The notes under the pieces are model-generated. The model was not told the DNA's origin. It saw nothing but the letters and a program-made list of their open reading frames with translations, and searched no databases. From Adiantum capillus-veneris (Eukaryota > Streptophyta > Polypodiopsida > Polypodiales > Pteridaceae): a DNA stretch of 60,000 nucleotides. Below, in pieces: positions 22,144-33,625 of this stretch. Every line of letters begins with the position of its first letter. Positions within the stretch are counted from its first letter, which is position 1. Made by a program: the position numbers and the translations under genes. The DNA lies in NCBI GenBank assembly GCA_014529385.2, contig CM043942.1:1158501-1218500 (forward strand), given 5' to 3'.

Positions 22144-23913
22144 TCAAGTCATCACATTTAAAGGAATGGCGGGTTCTACCTCGGATCCGCTTGAAGAAGG
22201 CATCACGCCTACAACATTCATTATTGCTTTCCCTTTGTAGTCTGGATTTTTAGCACAGTGTTGGCGTAGATGGTCTATCCCACAACGTTCACAAAACACA
22301 AATAATTCTATCTGTGGACCCTTGTTTGGACAACTTTGTGCCCAATGATCACCTCCACATTCATAGCATGGACCTTCTTTTTTCATAGCTCGTGATCCAG
22401 CCAATGGTTGTTCTTGCCTTGTGAGAATGTTCTTCGAATCATATTGCTGATTGGCTATGAACATGAATGTATTCGCATCCATGGAGTACACGTTTCTCAT
22501 GGGTTGTGGCACATATGCTGGCTGAGTGTAGTTGACTACTATTCTACCATCATTCAGAAGAGGTTCTTGTTGCCCTAGCATTTTTTTGCGGCTTCGGTTG
22601 AGTTCTACACCATGGAGTGAGATGATCCCCTCCACAAGTATTACATCTCCTCAATTGAGGCTGTCGTACATTAAGGTTCTGTTTGTAGCCTTCGTTTATT
22701 CTTCTAATCACCCCCTCAACCACTTGATCAATGATTGGTTCCTAAGGAGATTGAACATTCTGCTTTGTGGTGGGTTCGCTCTTTGGAGAAGAGGAACTAC
22801 TAGTCATGTTGTCTGTATCTTCAGCCACCTCTCTGTAGACCTTGCAATTGTCAACTAGAAATAGAGCTTCTCTAGTGACTTGGTTTAACATTGTGTATGC
22901 TTTCAAATGTAGGTCCTTTTTGAGAGTTTCATTCCTCAAGCCCTCTATCAAGAGAACTGATAATCTCTCATCTTGCGGAAACTCTCATGTAGGACATCTC
23001 TCTATGTATTGTTTGAAGTGAAGCAAAGCTTCCTTCACTCTTTCGTTCGCTTTTTGTTTGAAAGCATAGATTTGGGACACCGTGTTGTGTTTGATTCCCC
23101 TTTTTGAGAACTCCTCTACAAATTCGTGTAAGAATTGTGCTATGTTTGGGAAATCGTCTTTGTTTAGAGGTTGGAACCAAGTCAAGGCTGTTCCTTCCAA
23201 TGTTAACCCAAATCCCTCATACTGAGTATGCAAATCCGCAATTTGTTCAGCTCTCAAAACTTGTTTGAAGAGTGAGACATGAGCATATGGGTCCTTCGAC
23301 CCATCGTATTTTCTCTTGACACATTGAAACACTTGATATGGTCTTAATCGTTGTGGTTCAGTCACCAATCTAACCAATTTGTGGTCTCTTGGAAAAATGT
23401 CTCTCACTCTCTCCTCTTGTCTTGGAGAGAATCCTGGTGGAATCCTCTCTGATGTGTATGCTGGCATCATATTTGGTTGGAAGTAAGTAGAGATTAGAGT
23501 ACCCTTGTATGTATATCTCTCGAGGTCAATGGGATCAACAAGTTTGTACTCACGTCCATACTTATCTACCATCAAAACTTGCACTCCGTGGGCATCTGTA
23601 TATGTGAATGCATAGAGGTTCTTATGGGTGGTCAACTCTCTAGCATAGGGCTCTACACACCTGTAGAAGGTATATGGATCCCCGTTTGTGAAACTGTATA
23701 AGCCATCATGAGAATAATTTGTAAGCACTCTCATGGATTCATTGGCTTTTATGAATCTCACGTTTGGTTTGTTAATCAGAGGATGCCTCTCCTCTAGGTA
23801 TTCTCATCCTCTAGGTATTCTCCCAATCCCCCTGTTGAAGGCATTGCAGCGTTTCTTGCATTTTTCATGTCTTCGAGTGGAGTAGAGAACCCTGGTGGTG
23901 GATGATTTTTCAT
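22144..23913 (-). pseudogene. Element A gag
   Basis: An ATG at 23913 opens MKNHPPPGFSTPLEDMKN. A 17-bp tandem duplication (23791-23822) breaks the frame before KPNVRFIKANES. The main block to 22985 contains MVDKYGREYKLVDP and KDPYAHVSLFKQVLRAEQIA, then TWFQPL, the retrotransposon Gag core. A TGA at about 22985 interrupts, and the frame continues EFPQDERLSVLLIEGLRN to a TAG near 22742. Zinc knuckles follow: CNTCGGDHLTPWC, CYECGGDHWAQSC and CERCGIDHLRQHC, all with CX2CX3HX4C spacing. The product would coat and package element RNA. Stops, frameshift and duplication show it is no longer made whole. Confidence 0.88.
23791..23822. repeat. 17-bp tandem duplication disrupting element A gag
   Basis: CCTCTAGGTATTCTC occurs at 23791-23805 and again at 23808-23822, with a period of 17. 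Because 17 is not a multiple of three it shifts the gag frame close to its N terminus. Confidence 0.9.
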
Positions 23914-24374
23914 GATTAAGGATCACTCAAAAGTCTCAAGATAGTCTCTTACAATCCCACTTTGGCTTAGTGCAACCTATCCCCTTTTGCCCTTGATGAG
24001 GTCTCTCAGAAGTTAGGAATTTTTGACTTTTTAGTCTCTGGAAACTAGTCTTGGGGTACCCTAAAAGTTTGGATTTAGGAAACCTAGTAAAATTCAGCTC
24101 TAAAACCAAAACCTTTTAGGTGTGTGCTATTGCCCGCAAGCTTTCTTCCTAGCAATACCTGACTCAATTTGGAGTTGTCTATCAAAAGTTAGAGCAATTT
24201 TGGTAAACTACACTTGAAACAACACTCAAAACAGTCTCAGGACCAAAAAACAGGAACTTTGGCTTGTATCTTGGCCTCCCGAAGGTATTTTTAGCTCAAA
24301 CTTGAGATTTGGAATGTACTCAAGTATATCTACAAGATCACCAAGTCAGATACCCCCACTATGCTAAGAGGTAC

Positions 24375-25964
24375 ATGGATCGCGATCCATATTCCTTGTC
24401 AAAAATTTTTCCCTCCAAATTTTCCCAAATTTTAATTGTGTGTAGACAAGGTCATGTGCATGCTATATATCAATTTTCATCAAATTCTGAGGTGGAGGTA
24501 CATGGATCGCGATGCATGTTCAACCACATCTGGACTTGTCCTCTTTGGGGTTTGTTCCTGACTATGTCCACAAGCTAAATCTCAAATCTTTTTGGATTTG
24601 GACTTGGTTTGATAGGTCAAATAGCCAATACTAGGTTTGCACTGCGGTTTTCAGTTTGTCACCTATTTTGCTCCCTTTTGACCCAAATTTGCTTAATTTT
24701 TTCCAAAACTGGACATGGGGATATGTTTTTTGTGTAAGCACTACTGATCTGGAAAGTTTCAGGTCAAGCTGTCACTATGGGTACATGGATTGCGATCCAT
24801 GTTTGGAGCCCAAATTGACTTTTTTTGGTACCATCAGAATCAACATGATTAGGAGGTCCTATGTTATCAAGATTTTTGAAAATAGACCTCTAGATTGAAA
24901 ATTAGGTCAGTTCTTGCACTTGCTCAGAGTACTTGGTAATTCAGGCCTTTTGACTTGCTTTTTGGCATCCAAATTCACTTTTGAAAAGACCACTAGACTC
25001 CTTGTGATGGGCTCTCGCTATGGTGCAAATATGGTATCAGGCTGTGACAAAGGAACATGGATCGCGATCACTTTTGAGGTCCCCTTGGTCTTCTGATGCT
25101 AGCTATGTGGTTTTTGTATGATTTGGACTTGTTTAGGCCAGACAAAAGTCAAATCCTAGGTTTGTTTTAGGGTTTTCACCTTGAACAGTTTTTTGGCTCT
25201 TTTCACCCACTTTTTGAACTTTTTTTACTAAATTTCTTTGGAGACTTTTGTTCACAATGGTCTCTGCTACAGGTTGGAAAAGTTTTTGTCCAAAAATTTC
25301 TCAGGGGTATATGGATCGCGATCCATGTTCCACCACTTTTGGATCTGAATTTTTAGTGTGCTGATAGCTTATGATGTTTGTAGCTTGCTCCACAAAAATT
25401 TCTGGATTTGGACCAGTTTTGCCCAACTAAAATTGACTTCTACAGTCTGTTGTGACAGTTTAGAGAATGTTCTAGTTTTGGCTCTTTTGACCACTTTTTA
25501 CAACTTTTTTGCATATGGTTCTTTTGGAAAAGTTGTTCCAAATGGTACCAGCCATCTACTGCTCAAATCTCAGGCAAAAGAATTTCAAAAAATTTTCATG
25601 AGGTACATGGATCGCAATCCATGTTTGACCACATTTTGACATGAAACTTGGTCAGCTTGTAGTCCATGTTATGGTGACACTATTCTCCAAATATTTTTGA
25701 ATTTGGATAACTTTTTCCTTGTCAAAAAGTGAGTTTTTGCAAATCTCACCCCTTCTGAATTTGGATCCCAAAATCTCATGATTTGCCCAATTTTGTGTTT
25801 GAATCCTTGTTTTGGCTGTTTTTGCCCTAAAAGTCAATTCTCATGTGATTTTTGAATTTTTCTTTCAAGCAAACTTGATCAGAGCAGTTTCCCACTGATG
25901 CTCACTATAACTAGCCACTTTTCACCAAAAATGGTTTTTTTGGGGTACATGGATCACGATCCAT
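24375..25964. repeat. Leader repeats with seven ATGGATCGCGATCCAT palindromes
   Basis: The 16-bp palindrome or a one- to three-base variant starts at 24375, 24502, 24785, 25057, 25311, 25607 and 25949. Intervals are 127, 283, 272, 254, 296 and 342 bp. The spacers are diverged copies of one another, with recurring GGATTTGGACTTG, AAATCCTAGGTTTG and TTTTGGCTCTTTT(C/G)ACC blocks. The array lies between the primer site and gag of element A, so it would be transcribed as 5' leader RNA. No ORF is retained across it. Confidence 0.9.
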
Positions 25965-26495
25965 GCTCCTCCACAGATTCTTGCCAAACTTTCCAGATTG
26001 ATTCTAGAGAGTATGTTGATACCCTTGATCCACAATTTTTTGAATTTGGATCACTTTTGAGGTCTCTACCATCAAATTTTCAGAATTGCGGAGTTATGGT
26101 CATTTTGGCCAAAATATGGATTTCACCCTTTTTACCCTCAATCTTTTAGCCCAAATTTGATGGTGGTAGTTTCTACTTACCCTACTCCTAAGTATTGAAA
26201 TGAAACATGAAACAAAAACAAACAAAACGGTACAAAATAAAGTCGTAACGAAAAACGGTACAGCACCCTGAAAGCATAGAGAAAATCGAAGAATGAAATG
26301 CTTTTGGCTATCTCACTCACAACCCTCTTTACTTCTCAAGAATAGATCTAGCAAGTCCTCGACTTCTAGACTCTATCAAGCACTAAACCCCATGTCAAGC
26401 TGCTTCACTGCTAAGGTGTAAATGGAATGGAAGGAAAATCCTAGAAAAAGAACGCTCTAAATACGCACTAGGTCACTCACCATCTACGGATCATA

Positions 26496-26513
26496 TCCCC
26501 GACAACGACGCCA
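26496..26513 (-). other. Element A primer binding site (Asp-tRNA type)
   Basis: On the minus strand TGGCGTCGTTGTCGGGGA follows the LTR end CTAACA after one base. It differs at two positions (C to T) from the perfect complement of plant tRNA-Asp seen in element B. Confidence 0.9.
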
Positions 26514-26514
26514 A

Positions 26515-27422
26515 TGTTAGTGGGTTACCGCAACGGACGTCTGTAGCATAGATTTCTGGCACTAACATAATGTGAATACTCAGGGAAAGTGACTCGGATG
26601 GGGCACGGAGACTCTATGAGATCGTCAATCTCACGAAGTGAACCTTAACAAGCAAACACAACAACTCTATAAGCAAACCAACACTCAATGATCAGGGAAA
26701 TCTACCTATGTCCTTTCTCACAGCTCTAGATCATCGCACCATTTCAACACTCAAACGGACTCGAAATGCAACGAAACTTTAGGAGGAGGTCTAGGACACC
26801 TAAGATCACAATGTCTGGTCGCAATCGGACAAGGTACCAAAATCACGATCCATCATGAAAAAGGTCCTAAAAACGGCAGCAGAACTATCTAGAACTGTCG
26901 TCCTATGGTCTAAGAACACTCTCCTATGGTCAAAACGACTAAAAACAACGATTTAAGCACTCAAATCTGCAATTATAGCTCATAGACGCATAGTCGTGAA
27001 CCACAACAAAGTTGACAATGCTTACACTTGAATTAAAGAGCAAAGAAAGAGGAACACAATGCAAGTTTCGGAATTGAAAACAGATTACCAAATCATTAGT
27101 TGCGTCGATTACAAGTTTGGAGCAGCTCGTAGCTTGCGCGTACATTTTTTGAGCTCCCACTTCTTCTAAAGATAAGCCTCCCTTTTTCGCATTACAATTA
27201 TTGACTTTTATACCTAAGGCTTTCTAAATGGCCAGTGGCCAACTCACATGGACTTTTACAAATGTCATGAAAGCATTACAACTCAGGGAATTGATCCATT
27301 ACTCTAGAATCAGGATTTACACAGAGTATCACTACACTAGCTCGGACATTTAATAGAGTACAAATGTGGTGTCCGGCTACGTGTCCGGCTAGGTGGACGC
27401 CCGTTTGATCTGTCCTCAAACA
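26515..27422 (-). repeat. Element A 5' LTR (908 bp)
   Basis: On the minus strand it starts TGTTTGAGGACAGATC at 27422 and ends CCACTAACA at 26515. It is collinear with the truncated 3' LTR at 9680-8925. A half-site of the leader palindrome lies at 26842-26853 (ATCACGATCCAT). Confidence 0.92.
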
Positions 27423-29086
27423 GTTGGGGGGGGGGGGGGGGAGGTGGGATGGAGGGGGTCTCAAAGAGGGCACCAAATCTTTTCTCGCAATTGAAGTAAT
27501 TCAAAGTAAATAAGGGACACATTAAAAACTCTTTTGAAGAATTGATGGTATTTATACTAAAACTTGCAAAATTTTGTTGGTTTTTTTCAAGATAAGCTTG
27601 GAATCCTCAGGGAGAGGTCACTTGTAAAACCTATATCACATGTGTTCAAACACTATTTATAAAACCCTTAGCTGTGAATTTCTCACCAATAAAAAGGAGC
27701 ATTTTTTAATTCAATTTGTAAAGTTTTTTCCAAGAATAGTTTTTCAATACCCTTTTGTATGTAAAATTGTGAAATAATAAAATAATCCACAACGTTAAAC
27801 CCACGTGATATGTATTGTTTTTATTGTAGTGACCCCCTTGAGTTGGAAACTATCTGGGATTTTACAATTTGAGCTGGTTAAAAACATAATAAACCTTGGT
27901 TTTTTGTGAACCCTGATTCTGAATAGCTCCAAAATAGAAGGAGATGATAGACGTAAAAAAGTTGGATGCTTGGTACATCCAAGGTTACTCTCCCCATCCC
28001 AAGAACATGCTTTGCAAAGAGGAGAGGAAAGTACCTATTGAAAATATTTTAGATCCTCACGTGAAACACTAACATGAGAGAGAGAGAGAGAGAGAGAGAG
28101 GAGCCCTGGAAGCATAACAATGCTTGATGAAGGGTGACTCTAGTTTTTCTCTTGAAGGAAATTTGAAGCGTGGCTCTAATTTTCCTTTTGAATGCTTTAA
28201 AGAAACCCCCCTTTACTTTCTACACAAATCCGTAGAGAGCTCTCAAATTTGAAGGGTGACTCTATTTTGATATTTTATCGTTTTAAATATCTATAGCAAT
28301 AAATTTTGCAAGTGTTAATGTAAATACTGACAATTCTTCAAGGCAAGCTTGGAATGTCAGTTGGCAGAGATCTCTTCGAACTATTTCAGTTCGCAATGTG
28401 TTGAAGGTTGTTTCGAAAATTTCTCGATTTACATATGAGTTGTGCTCGAGGCACATGGATGAAAAAGCGGAGATTTGGAGCTATGTTGTTTTATATGTAG
28501 CATGAGCTGTCATGCATGAATGTTCGCTTCAAAAATGCGGTACACGACTTCGAATTCAAAGCTCATGCAGCAAGAAAGGAAAGCTCATTCAACGGTTTGC
28601 TCAGAACACTCGACATATACACAATCCAAAATTTTATTCTATTTTTCTTGTTAAGTGTGATAGACTTACGGTTTGTCTTTTGTCAACAAAATTCTCTTTT
28701 TCAGTCAAAGCCTCTTTTACATTATCTGTTGTCAGTTATTGTCACGCTTGTCAGCTTTCATCATATCAAAATTTGTACGGGATATAGACACTGCCATCCA
28801 TAAATGGTAAGACCTCCATATTGTCAGTTCTCAGCCTGTTGTTACCGCTTCTCGTGAGGTTACTGGGTACACCTGAAACCCAAGGTTTGACAGTGAACCA
28901 AAAACTCCATCTATTGGTAGCTAATTTTTTGACCTACACCCTATCTGTTCAAGGGGGGGTTATTGATCTAGCACCAGGTTATGGATATACCAGAAATCCT
29001 TGGTTGTGAGAGAACCTCAAACTCACGGTTGCCGAGTATACCAAAAACTCGAGGTATCATGAGAGTGGTCTGTCTAGTTCAGGCTT
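27423..29086. other. Intergenic, no recognised gene
   Basis: It contains a run of about 16 G at 27426-27441 directly outside the element A LTR and a (GA)n run at 28076-28101. Near 28859-29070 three loosely similar segments (GGTTAYYG-GTATACC-AAA-C) precede a polypurine tract. Short frames at 28512-28803 and 28821-29009 have no recognisable motifs. Confidence 0.5.
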
Positions 29087-29640
29087 GAGGGGGGGATTGT
29101 TGGGTTTCCAAGCGCTCACGAATTTCGATGTCAGCCTATGGGAAACTCCCTTTATGATGCATGCAAGGAGGATCAGTTAAAGTTAAGTGTGCATGGCATT
29201 TTTTACTTTATATGTAAGGTTTCTTTCAATCAAAAAAATGTAGCGTTGGTTTTTTTCGTGGCTTCTGTGTCGAATCTCTGCTCTCTCTCACTCTCTCGTT
29301 CATCTTCTGCCCGAACCTCCTCGCCATGGCAATGCTCAGACTGCATCCACCCTAGCCACCTTCCCAAGAGTTGATTGGTATATCCAAAAGTCAAACAAGG
29401 ACATGAGACACACTATTGTCTCCATATTTTCAATTCTCTGCTCTCAAAGTCCTCACAAGACCAATCATTCATGAGAATGTGGATATGGAGAAGCAAGAGG
29501 CTTCAACTAATTCGTCTTCAGCTTCAATGGATTATTAACATATATTCTCTTCATATAGGCTCATGGAGGATTCTATTGGATCATCACAAAACCATATTTT
29601 GACCTTATACTTAACGTTCTTTTCCTCACTTATGCTTCCA
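29087..29640 (+). mobile_element. Possible polypurine tract and 3' LTR start
   Basis: GAGGGGGGGAT at 29087-29097 is followed by TGTTGGGTTTCC at 29098, the usual PPT/LTR junction of a plant LTR element on the plus strand. No second LTR copy, primer site or coding region was found, so this would be the 3' stump of a truncated element. The right end is a guess. Confidence 0.35.
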
Positions 29641-29661
29641 TGATTCCTACTGTGGCTTGAT

Positions 29662-29930
29662 TAAATGTATGTGTTTGGATACGAAGTGCAGAAACACCAA
29701 ATTTGTTCTTTTATCTCACACACATTGTTATATACACACTCAAACACCTTTCAACGTGTGTGCTTTTGTCTTAAGAGTCTGAGTTATGGGATTTAAATAA
29801 ATGTATGTGTTTGGGTAAGAAGTGTTGAAACAACAAATTTGTATTTTCTTTCTCACTCTTACTTCTAGCATGTTACTTTTGTGTTGAGACAAACATATCT
29901 ACTCCTTTTTTATGTTCTCCACGTGCACTT
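29662..29930. repeat. Degenerate 136-bp tandem duplication
   Basis: TAAATGTATGTGTTTGG starts at 29662 and at 29798. Both are followed by AAGTG-GAAACA-CAAATTTGT and a T-rich, ACAC-containing tail. The copies are diverged and no function is visible. Confidence 0.7.
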
Positions 29931-29987
29931 GCAAGCTAAAGTGAATTATATATGAATGTGTTCGACGTTTGTGGGAGAGAATAAGTT

Positions 29988-30458
29988 TTAGGGAAAATTA
30001 CCAAAAAACCCCTCTAATTTGAGAAAATTCCCAAAATACCTCCGATATTTTGTCATAAATTCTCAAAATGCCCTTCAAATTTTCCAAAATTCTCAAAATA
30101 CCCCTGGTTGTGAGAGTAAATTTCTCAAAAAATAAATTTTTTTGTAGGTCTTCACAAGAAGAATGATTGTCTATCGTACAAGATGTTAAAACTACAATTT
30201 GAGTTGGTTACGTAGGCTTTGGAGATGAATTGCTTCATTATTTTTAGACATAATTGCCTTTTTTGCAATGGTAATTGGTGACAAATTACATGTTGAGCAC
30301 TCAAAAACGGATCTCAATTGTCAAAAACGAAAGAAGATTAGAAAATCTTGAACAATCCAACCAAAACAGATACAATAGTATTTTGGGAATTTTTTAAATT
30401 TGAGGGGTATTTTGGGAATTTCCTCAAATTAGAGGGGTATTTTGGTAATTTTCCCTAA
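29988..30458 (-). mobile_element. MITE with GGGAAAATTACCAAAA inverted termini
   Basis: Both ends read TTAGGGAAAATTACCAAA inward, and the similarity of the arms extends over CCCCTCTAATTTGAG-AAATTCCCAAAATACC. The 471-bp element has no ORF. Its internal sequence recurs at 6361-6676 in opposite orientation. This terminus type is common in small Mutator-like elements of plants. A target duplication was not evident. Confidence 0.85.
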
Positions 30459-31824
30459 GCTTTACGGTCATGATAACAATTTGAAGAGACCTCAAAGATT
30501 TATTCAATGTCTACACTGAAATGTCTACGGATGTAGATGCTATTGATTGTAGGTGCATGGAAGACGAGTTTAAAGTTCTCATCTTCCTTTCTTTTGTTGT
30601 TATAGGCAGCACCACCATCAAGAGTCTCACCTTTCCTCAAAGTATATGCAGTATTTTACCATCCACTCTTGCTCCCAACTGGCATTTTTGAATTTCCAAG
30701 CGGTAGAATTCGAAGCTGAGACACTCTTTAACATTGCCAAAGAGAGTTTCACCTCCTGTTGTGTTAGCAAGGTGCATTGCATGTGTGTGCGTGTGGTATG
30801 TGCATGCATTTGTCGGTGTTCGTAACAACCACAATTTTTTCCACAATTTTTGTGCGTACTGCTCCCTACTGGCTTCACGTTAAAAAAAAAAAGCATTCTT
30901 ATTCTTTCTTCTAATCTCTCCTAGTGTTCGCCATCGCTACTTGAACCTCCTCACCCTGCGCGTGCATTCCTGCTGCATTTGGCCCGGACACAGAGAGGTG
31001 ATCGCTCTTGCTATGCGCATCATCTTCACCTCGAAGAGGTGCTGAGAGAGAGAGAGCATTGCACACTGCTGTATCGCGATGCAGAGAAAGAGAGACCCCT
31101 GCTGTCCCGCGTGAGCGACAAAGAGAGAGAGAGAAGGCCTGCTGTCCCGCGTGAGCGAGAAAAAGAGAGAAGGGCCTCCTCGTTGCCTCGACCTGAGAGA
31201 GAGAGAGAGAGTCCGTCTGATAATAGCAAGAAAGAGCGACTCAATCTTTCACCCTTCCCTTCACCCCTTTCACCTAATAGGTGGTTTTTCTATTTTCCCC
31301 CCAGCTGGTACCTCCTACTAGTTGACAACGAATGCTCATGATGTTATTTTGTAGTGTTGAGGGTGTATGTGGACCTGATCTCTTGTGATGTAGCGGAGAG
31401 TATTTTCAAGAGGCCAGCAGATATGTTCATAGGATTAATTTTGGACCTTGTAAATTTTCCCCCTCAAAGCTTGTTTAACAAAGCCACAGTAGGTGTTCTC
31501 ACCTTCAAATTTAAAAGTTAGGGGGACGTTGGATTACACTAAACGGGATGAGGTCGGGAGCAAATACGTCACATATTTTCAACGGGAGAGACGCGGCCTA
31601 ACGTGAAACGAAATGTTCAACTTCTACTCGGACTTCAAAGAGCCGCGTGGATGACGACTCATTCCACGCTCTCCATTTCCAAGCTAATATTAAGCTGCCA
31701 AGCTCCATCTCATCGGTAGCCTAGCCTATTTTCACTTCTTCTGCTCTTTGCCACTCTCACCGGGTAGCAGAGAAAGAGCATTCCTTGTCGTCTGCGTATT
31801 TTCTCTATCTGCGTGCTGCTCGCC
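30459..31824. other. Upstream region of the DUF3511 gene
   Basis: No gene is supported. GCTGTCCCGCGTGAGCGA occurs at 31101 and 31141 (period 40) within GA-rich sequence, which produces an artificial Arg/Glu-rich frame (30979-31341). The last few hundred bases should include the promoter and 5' UTR of the gene at 31825, but no clear TATA box was recognised. Confidence 0.5.
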
Positions 31825-32160
31825 ATGGAAGCACGGTACAGACCAGATTTCTCTTCGAACACAGGGAAGACCCTCCAAACATCAAATTCTCACTTGGGGT
31901 TCTCGTACTCACATGGCCAGATTATACCCTACTCAGAGCCCCGCATGGACATTATCGGGTACCCGCATGGTGCGGCACCACCGCCTCCCCGCCTGAAGAA
32001 TACCTCGTCATGGAGCGTAGCAAACCCGGAAGCAAAGCGACGGCGGCGGATCGCCTCTTACAAGATGTACACAGCAGAGGGGAAGGTGAAATCATCTTTG
32101 AGCAGAAGTTTTCGCTGGATCAAGAACAAGTATATCGAACTTAGGTATGGGTTGTTGTGA
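31825..32160 (+). CDS. DUF3511-family small protein
   Basis: An ATG in good context (CGCCATGGA) opens 111 intact codons to TGA at 32158. The N-terminal half is variable and rich in S/P/G/H with a PPPP run. The C-terminal half reads SSWSVANPEAKRRRRIASY, then KMYTAEGKVKSSL and SFRWIKNKY. The order W-PE-KR-RIA-YK-Y-EGKVK-SL-SFRWIK is the signature of the plant DUF3511 family, small proteins of about 100 aa whose molecular role is not established. There is no signal peptide or membrane segment. The basic KRRRR stretch could act in nuclear targeting, which is inference. A start seven frames earlier at GTG is not needed. It is an intact host gene or a recent copy, single-exon as is usual for the family. 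Confidence 0.85.
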   Translation: MEARYRPDFSSNTGKTLQTSNSHLGFSYSHGQIIPYSEPRMDIIGYPHGAAPPPPRLKNTSSWSVANPEAKRRRRIASYKMYTAEGKVKSSLSRSFRWIKNKYIELRYGLL

Positions 32161-32799
32161 ATTATACAGGTGTCCCCTAGCTCCCTTCTTTGCCTTCTAA
32201 GATTAGCTGTGCATGCCGGATGTGCTATGACTATTTACTTGGATGAGGTTATGTAGGACTGAGATTTATGATTCAAGGTGGGGTTTATCTTACATACCAC
32301 TGTTGGACAGATTGAGGAATCTTGGAAGAATTAGCTATATATACCCATCCCATTTGTATGTATATTTTTGACAAAAGATGTCACCTCTCTGTACATACAG
32401 CATACACAAGGAACACATTTTTGTCGCCTATCGCTAAGTTCAAGGGTTTGATCATTATCCGGATCATTTTGTCATGACAACGAAGTTCAGCTTTAGCTAA
32501 TTCTCTCCTAAGCTGATGGGATCCTTTCTTTAATGTTATGTGAGGAATTTGGTCTTATTGTCTTAATCGATGCACATGAAGCAAAAACTACTGCCTACTA
32601 CTTTGGAGAATGGCAATTTTGTCTAGGCAGCTATCAGCACATGATCTGTTTTTTCCTTTAAATATGTTTCCCCCCCCCCCCCCCCCCCCCCCCTTGACAT
32701 GATCTTCTCTCCAGTGCTGTCTTGTGATCATGGCTCATTGTTTATACATATTTAGAGTGCACATTGTTGAGTGCTTATTCGAATTGTGTTACCCTTATG
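32161..32799. other. 3' flank of the DUF3511 gene; 24-base C run
   Basis: Noncoding. A homopolymer of 24 C lies at 32670-32693 and could be length-variable or mis-assembled. No repeat family was recognised. Confidence 0.5.
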
Positions 32800-33625
32800 A
32801 AAGTGTGACAAGTTATTGATGGGCATCTTGTTCGAGATGTTGTCTTCTGGCATGCATTGATTGTCGAATGCACAAATGGTTGTGGCAAGAAATTACTCTA
32901 CTGTAGGCCTCTTTGCTCTAGTGAAAAGTGTCACAGGTTTTGTGTCCACAAAGCGGCGGCAAATCCATGGTAGGGAAGAAGCAATATTCGCTATACACAA
33001 GGAAAGCATAGACAGGAAGAGCATGTGTTGTTGCAATGCTTTGGTCGTTATGTACTTCAAATGTGGTGCCGCCGCAAAAGGATGAAAAGTTCTTGTCTCT
33101 CTAGAATGTCATCACTTGGAACACATTGATTGCAGTAGAGTATGGGAAGGAAGCTCTCGGCTTTTTTCACCAACTCCAATGGCAAGGCCTCTCTCTACAC
33201 GCAATCACTTTTTCTTGCAAGCATCCTTCACATGGGCGAGAGATTTCATGATGATATTTTTAATCAAGGGCTATTGAAGAAAGATGTCCTATGTTGTGGT
33301 GCTTTGGTCAATATGCATGCCAAATGCTAGTGCCCTAACAAATGCACAATAGGTCCTGATAGGCATCCTCCCTCTCGAATGCAAAATACGTCCAACATGG
33401 CTGGGACAAATGAAGCTATGGGTTGTTCACCTTAAGGCATATGGCCTTATGCAAGACCTTCACGTGGGCAGATTATTCATGATGAAATTTCTAGTCAGGG
33501 GTTGTTGGTTGCACTGCTTTGGTTGATATGTGTTTCAAATTCAAGTACTTCACGAAAGCACATAAGGTCTTGACAAGCATTCTATTCAAAATCCCATCAT
33601 TTGGGAAACTGATTGCAGGATATGC
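32800..33625 (+). pseudogene. PPR protein pseudogene, 5' part
   Basis: Pieces in shifting frames match pentatricopeptide repeats of the PLS type: RDVVFWHALIVEC, RRQIHGREEAIFAI, CNALVVMYFKCGAAAKG, EYGKEALGFFHQLQWQGLSL, GERFHDDIFNQGLLKKDVL, CGALVNMHAKC, GQIIHDEISSQGLL, AHKVLTSILFKIPSFGKLIAGYA. Such proteins bind organelle RNA in mitochondria or plastids through about 35-residue helical repeats. At least three repeat modules are recognisable, but stops and frameshifts occur every 50-100 codons. The last repeat is cut by element B at 33625 and resumes at 43482, so it is a decayed host gene used as an insertion site. Confidence 0.8.
33621..33625. repeat. Target site duplication TATGC (left) of element B
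   Basis: TATGC directly precedes TGTTGACC and is repeated at 43477-43481 directly after the 3' LTR end CCAACA. Confidence 0.97.

Larger units (their letters stand above)
8925..27422 (-). mobile_element. Element A: gag-PR LTR retrotransposon, minus strand, with nested insertions
   Basis: The element reads right to left: 5' LTR 27422-26515, Asp-type primer site 26513-26496, long repeat-bearing leader, gag 23913-22144, gag/PR region 22044-20862, WxPK domain 11780-10892, noncoding 3' block, PPT 9693-9681 and truncated 3' LTR 9680-8925. Between about 11790 and 20860 plus-strand LTR elements are inserted. No RT, RNase H or integrase motifs were found, and the better-preserved relative (element B, 33626-43476) also lacks them. 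I therefore infer a family that moves with enzymes supplied by another element. Several stops, frameshifts and a 17-bp duplication show it is dead. Confidence 0.85.

Noticed and set aside
24375-25964. Regularly spaced palindromes resembling a CRISPR array
   Set aside because: Intervals are 127-342 bp, the spacers are themselves related, and the array is in a eukaryotic retrotransposon leader.
30979-31341. Arg/Glu-rich 120-aa frame upstream of the DUF3511 gene
   Set aside because: Produced by GA-rich repeats and a 40-bp duplication; no ATG-based start is needed and no homologue recognised.
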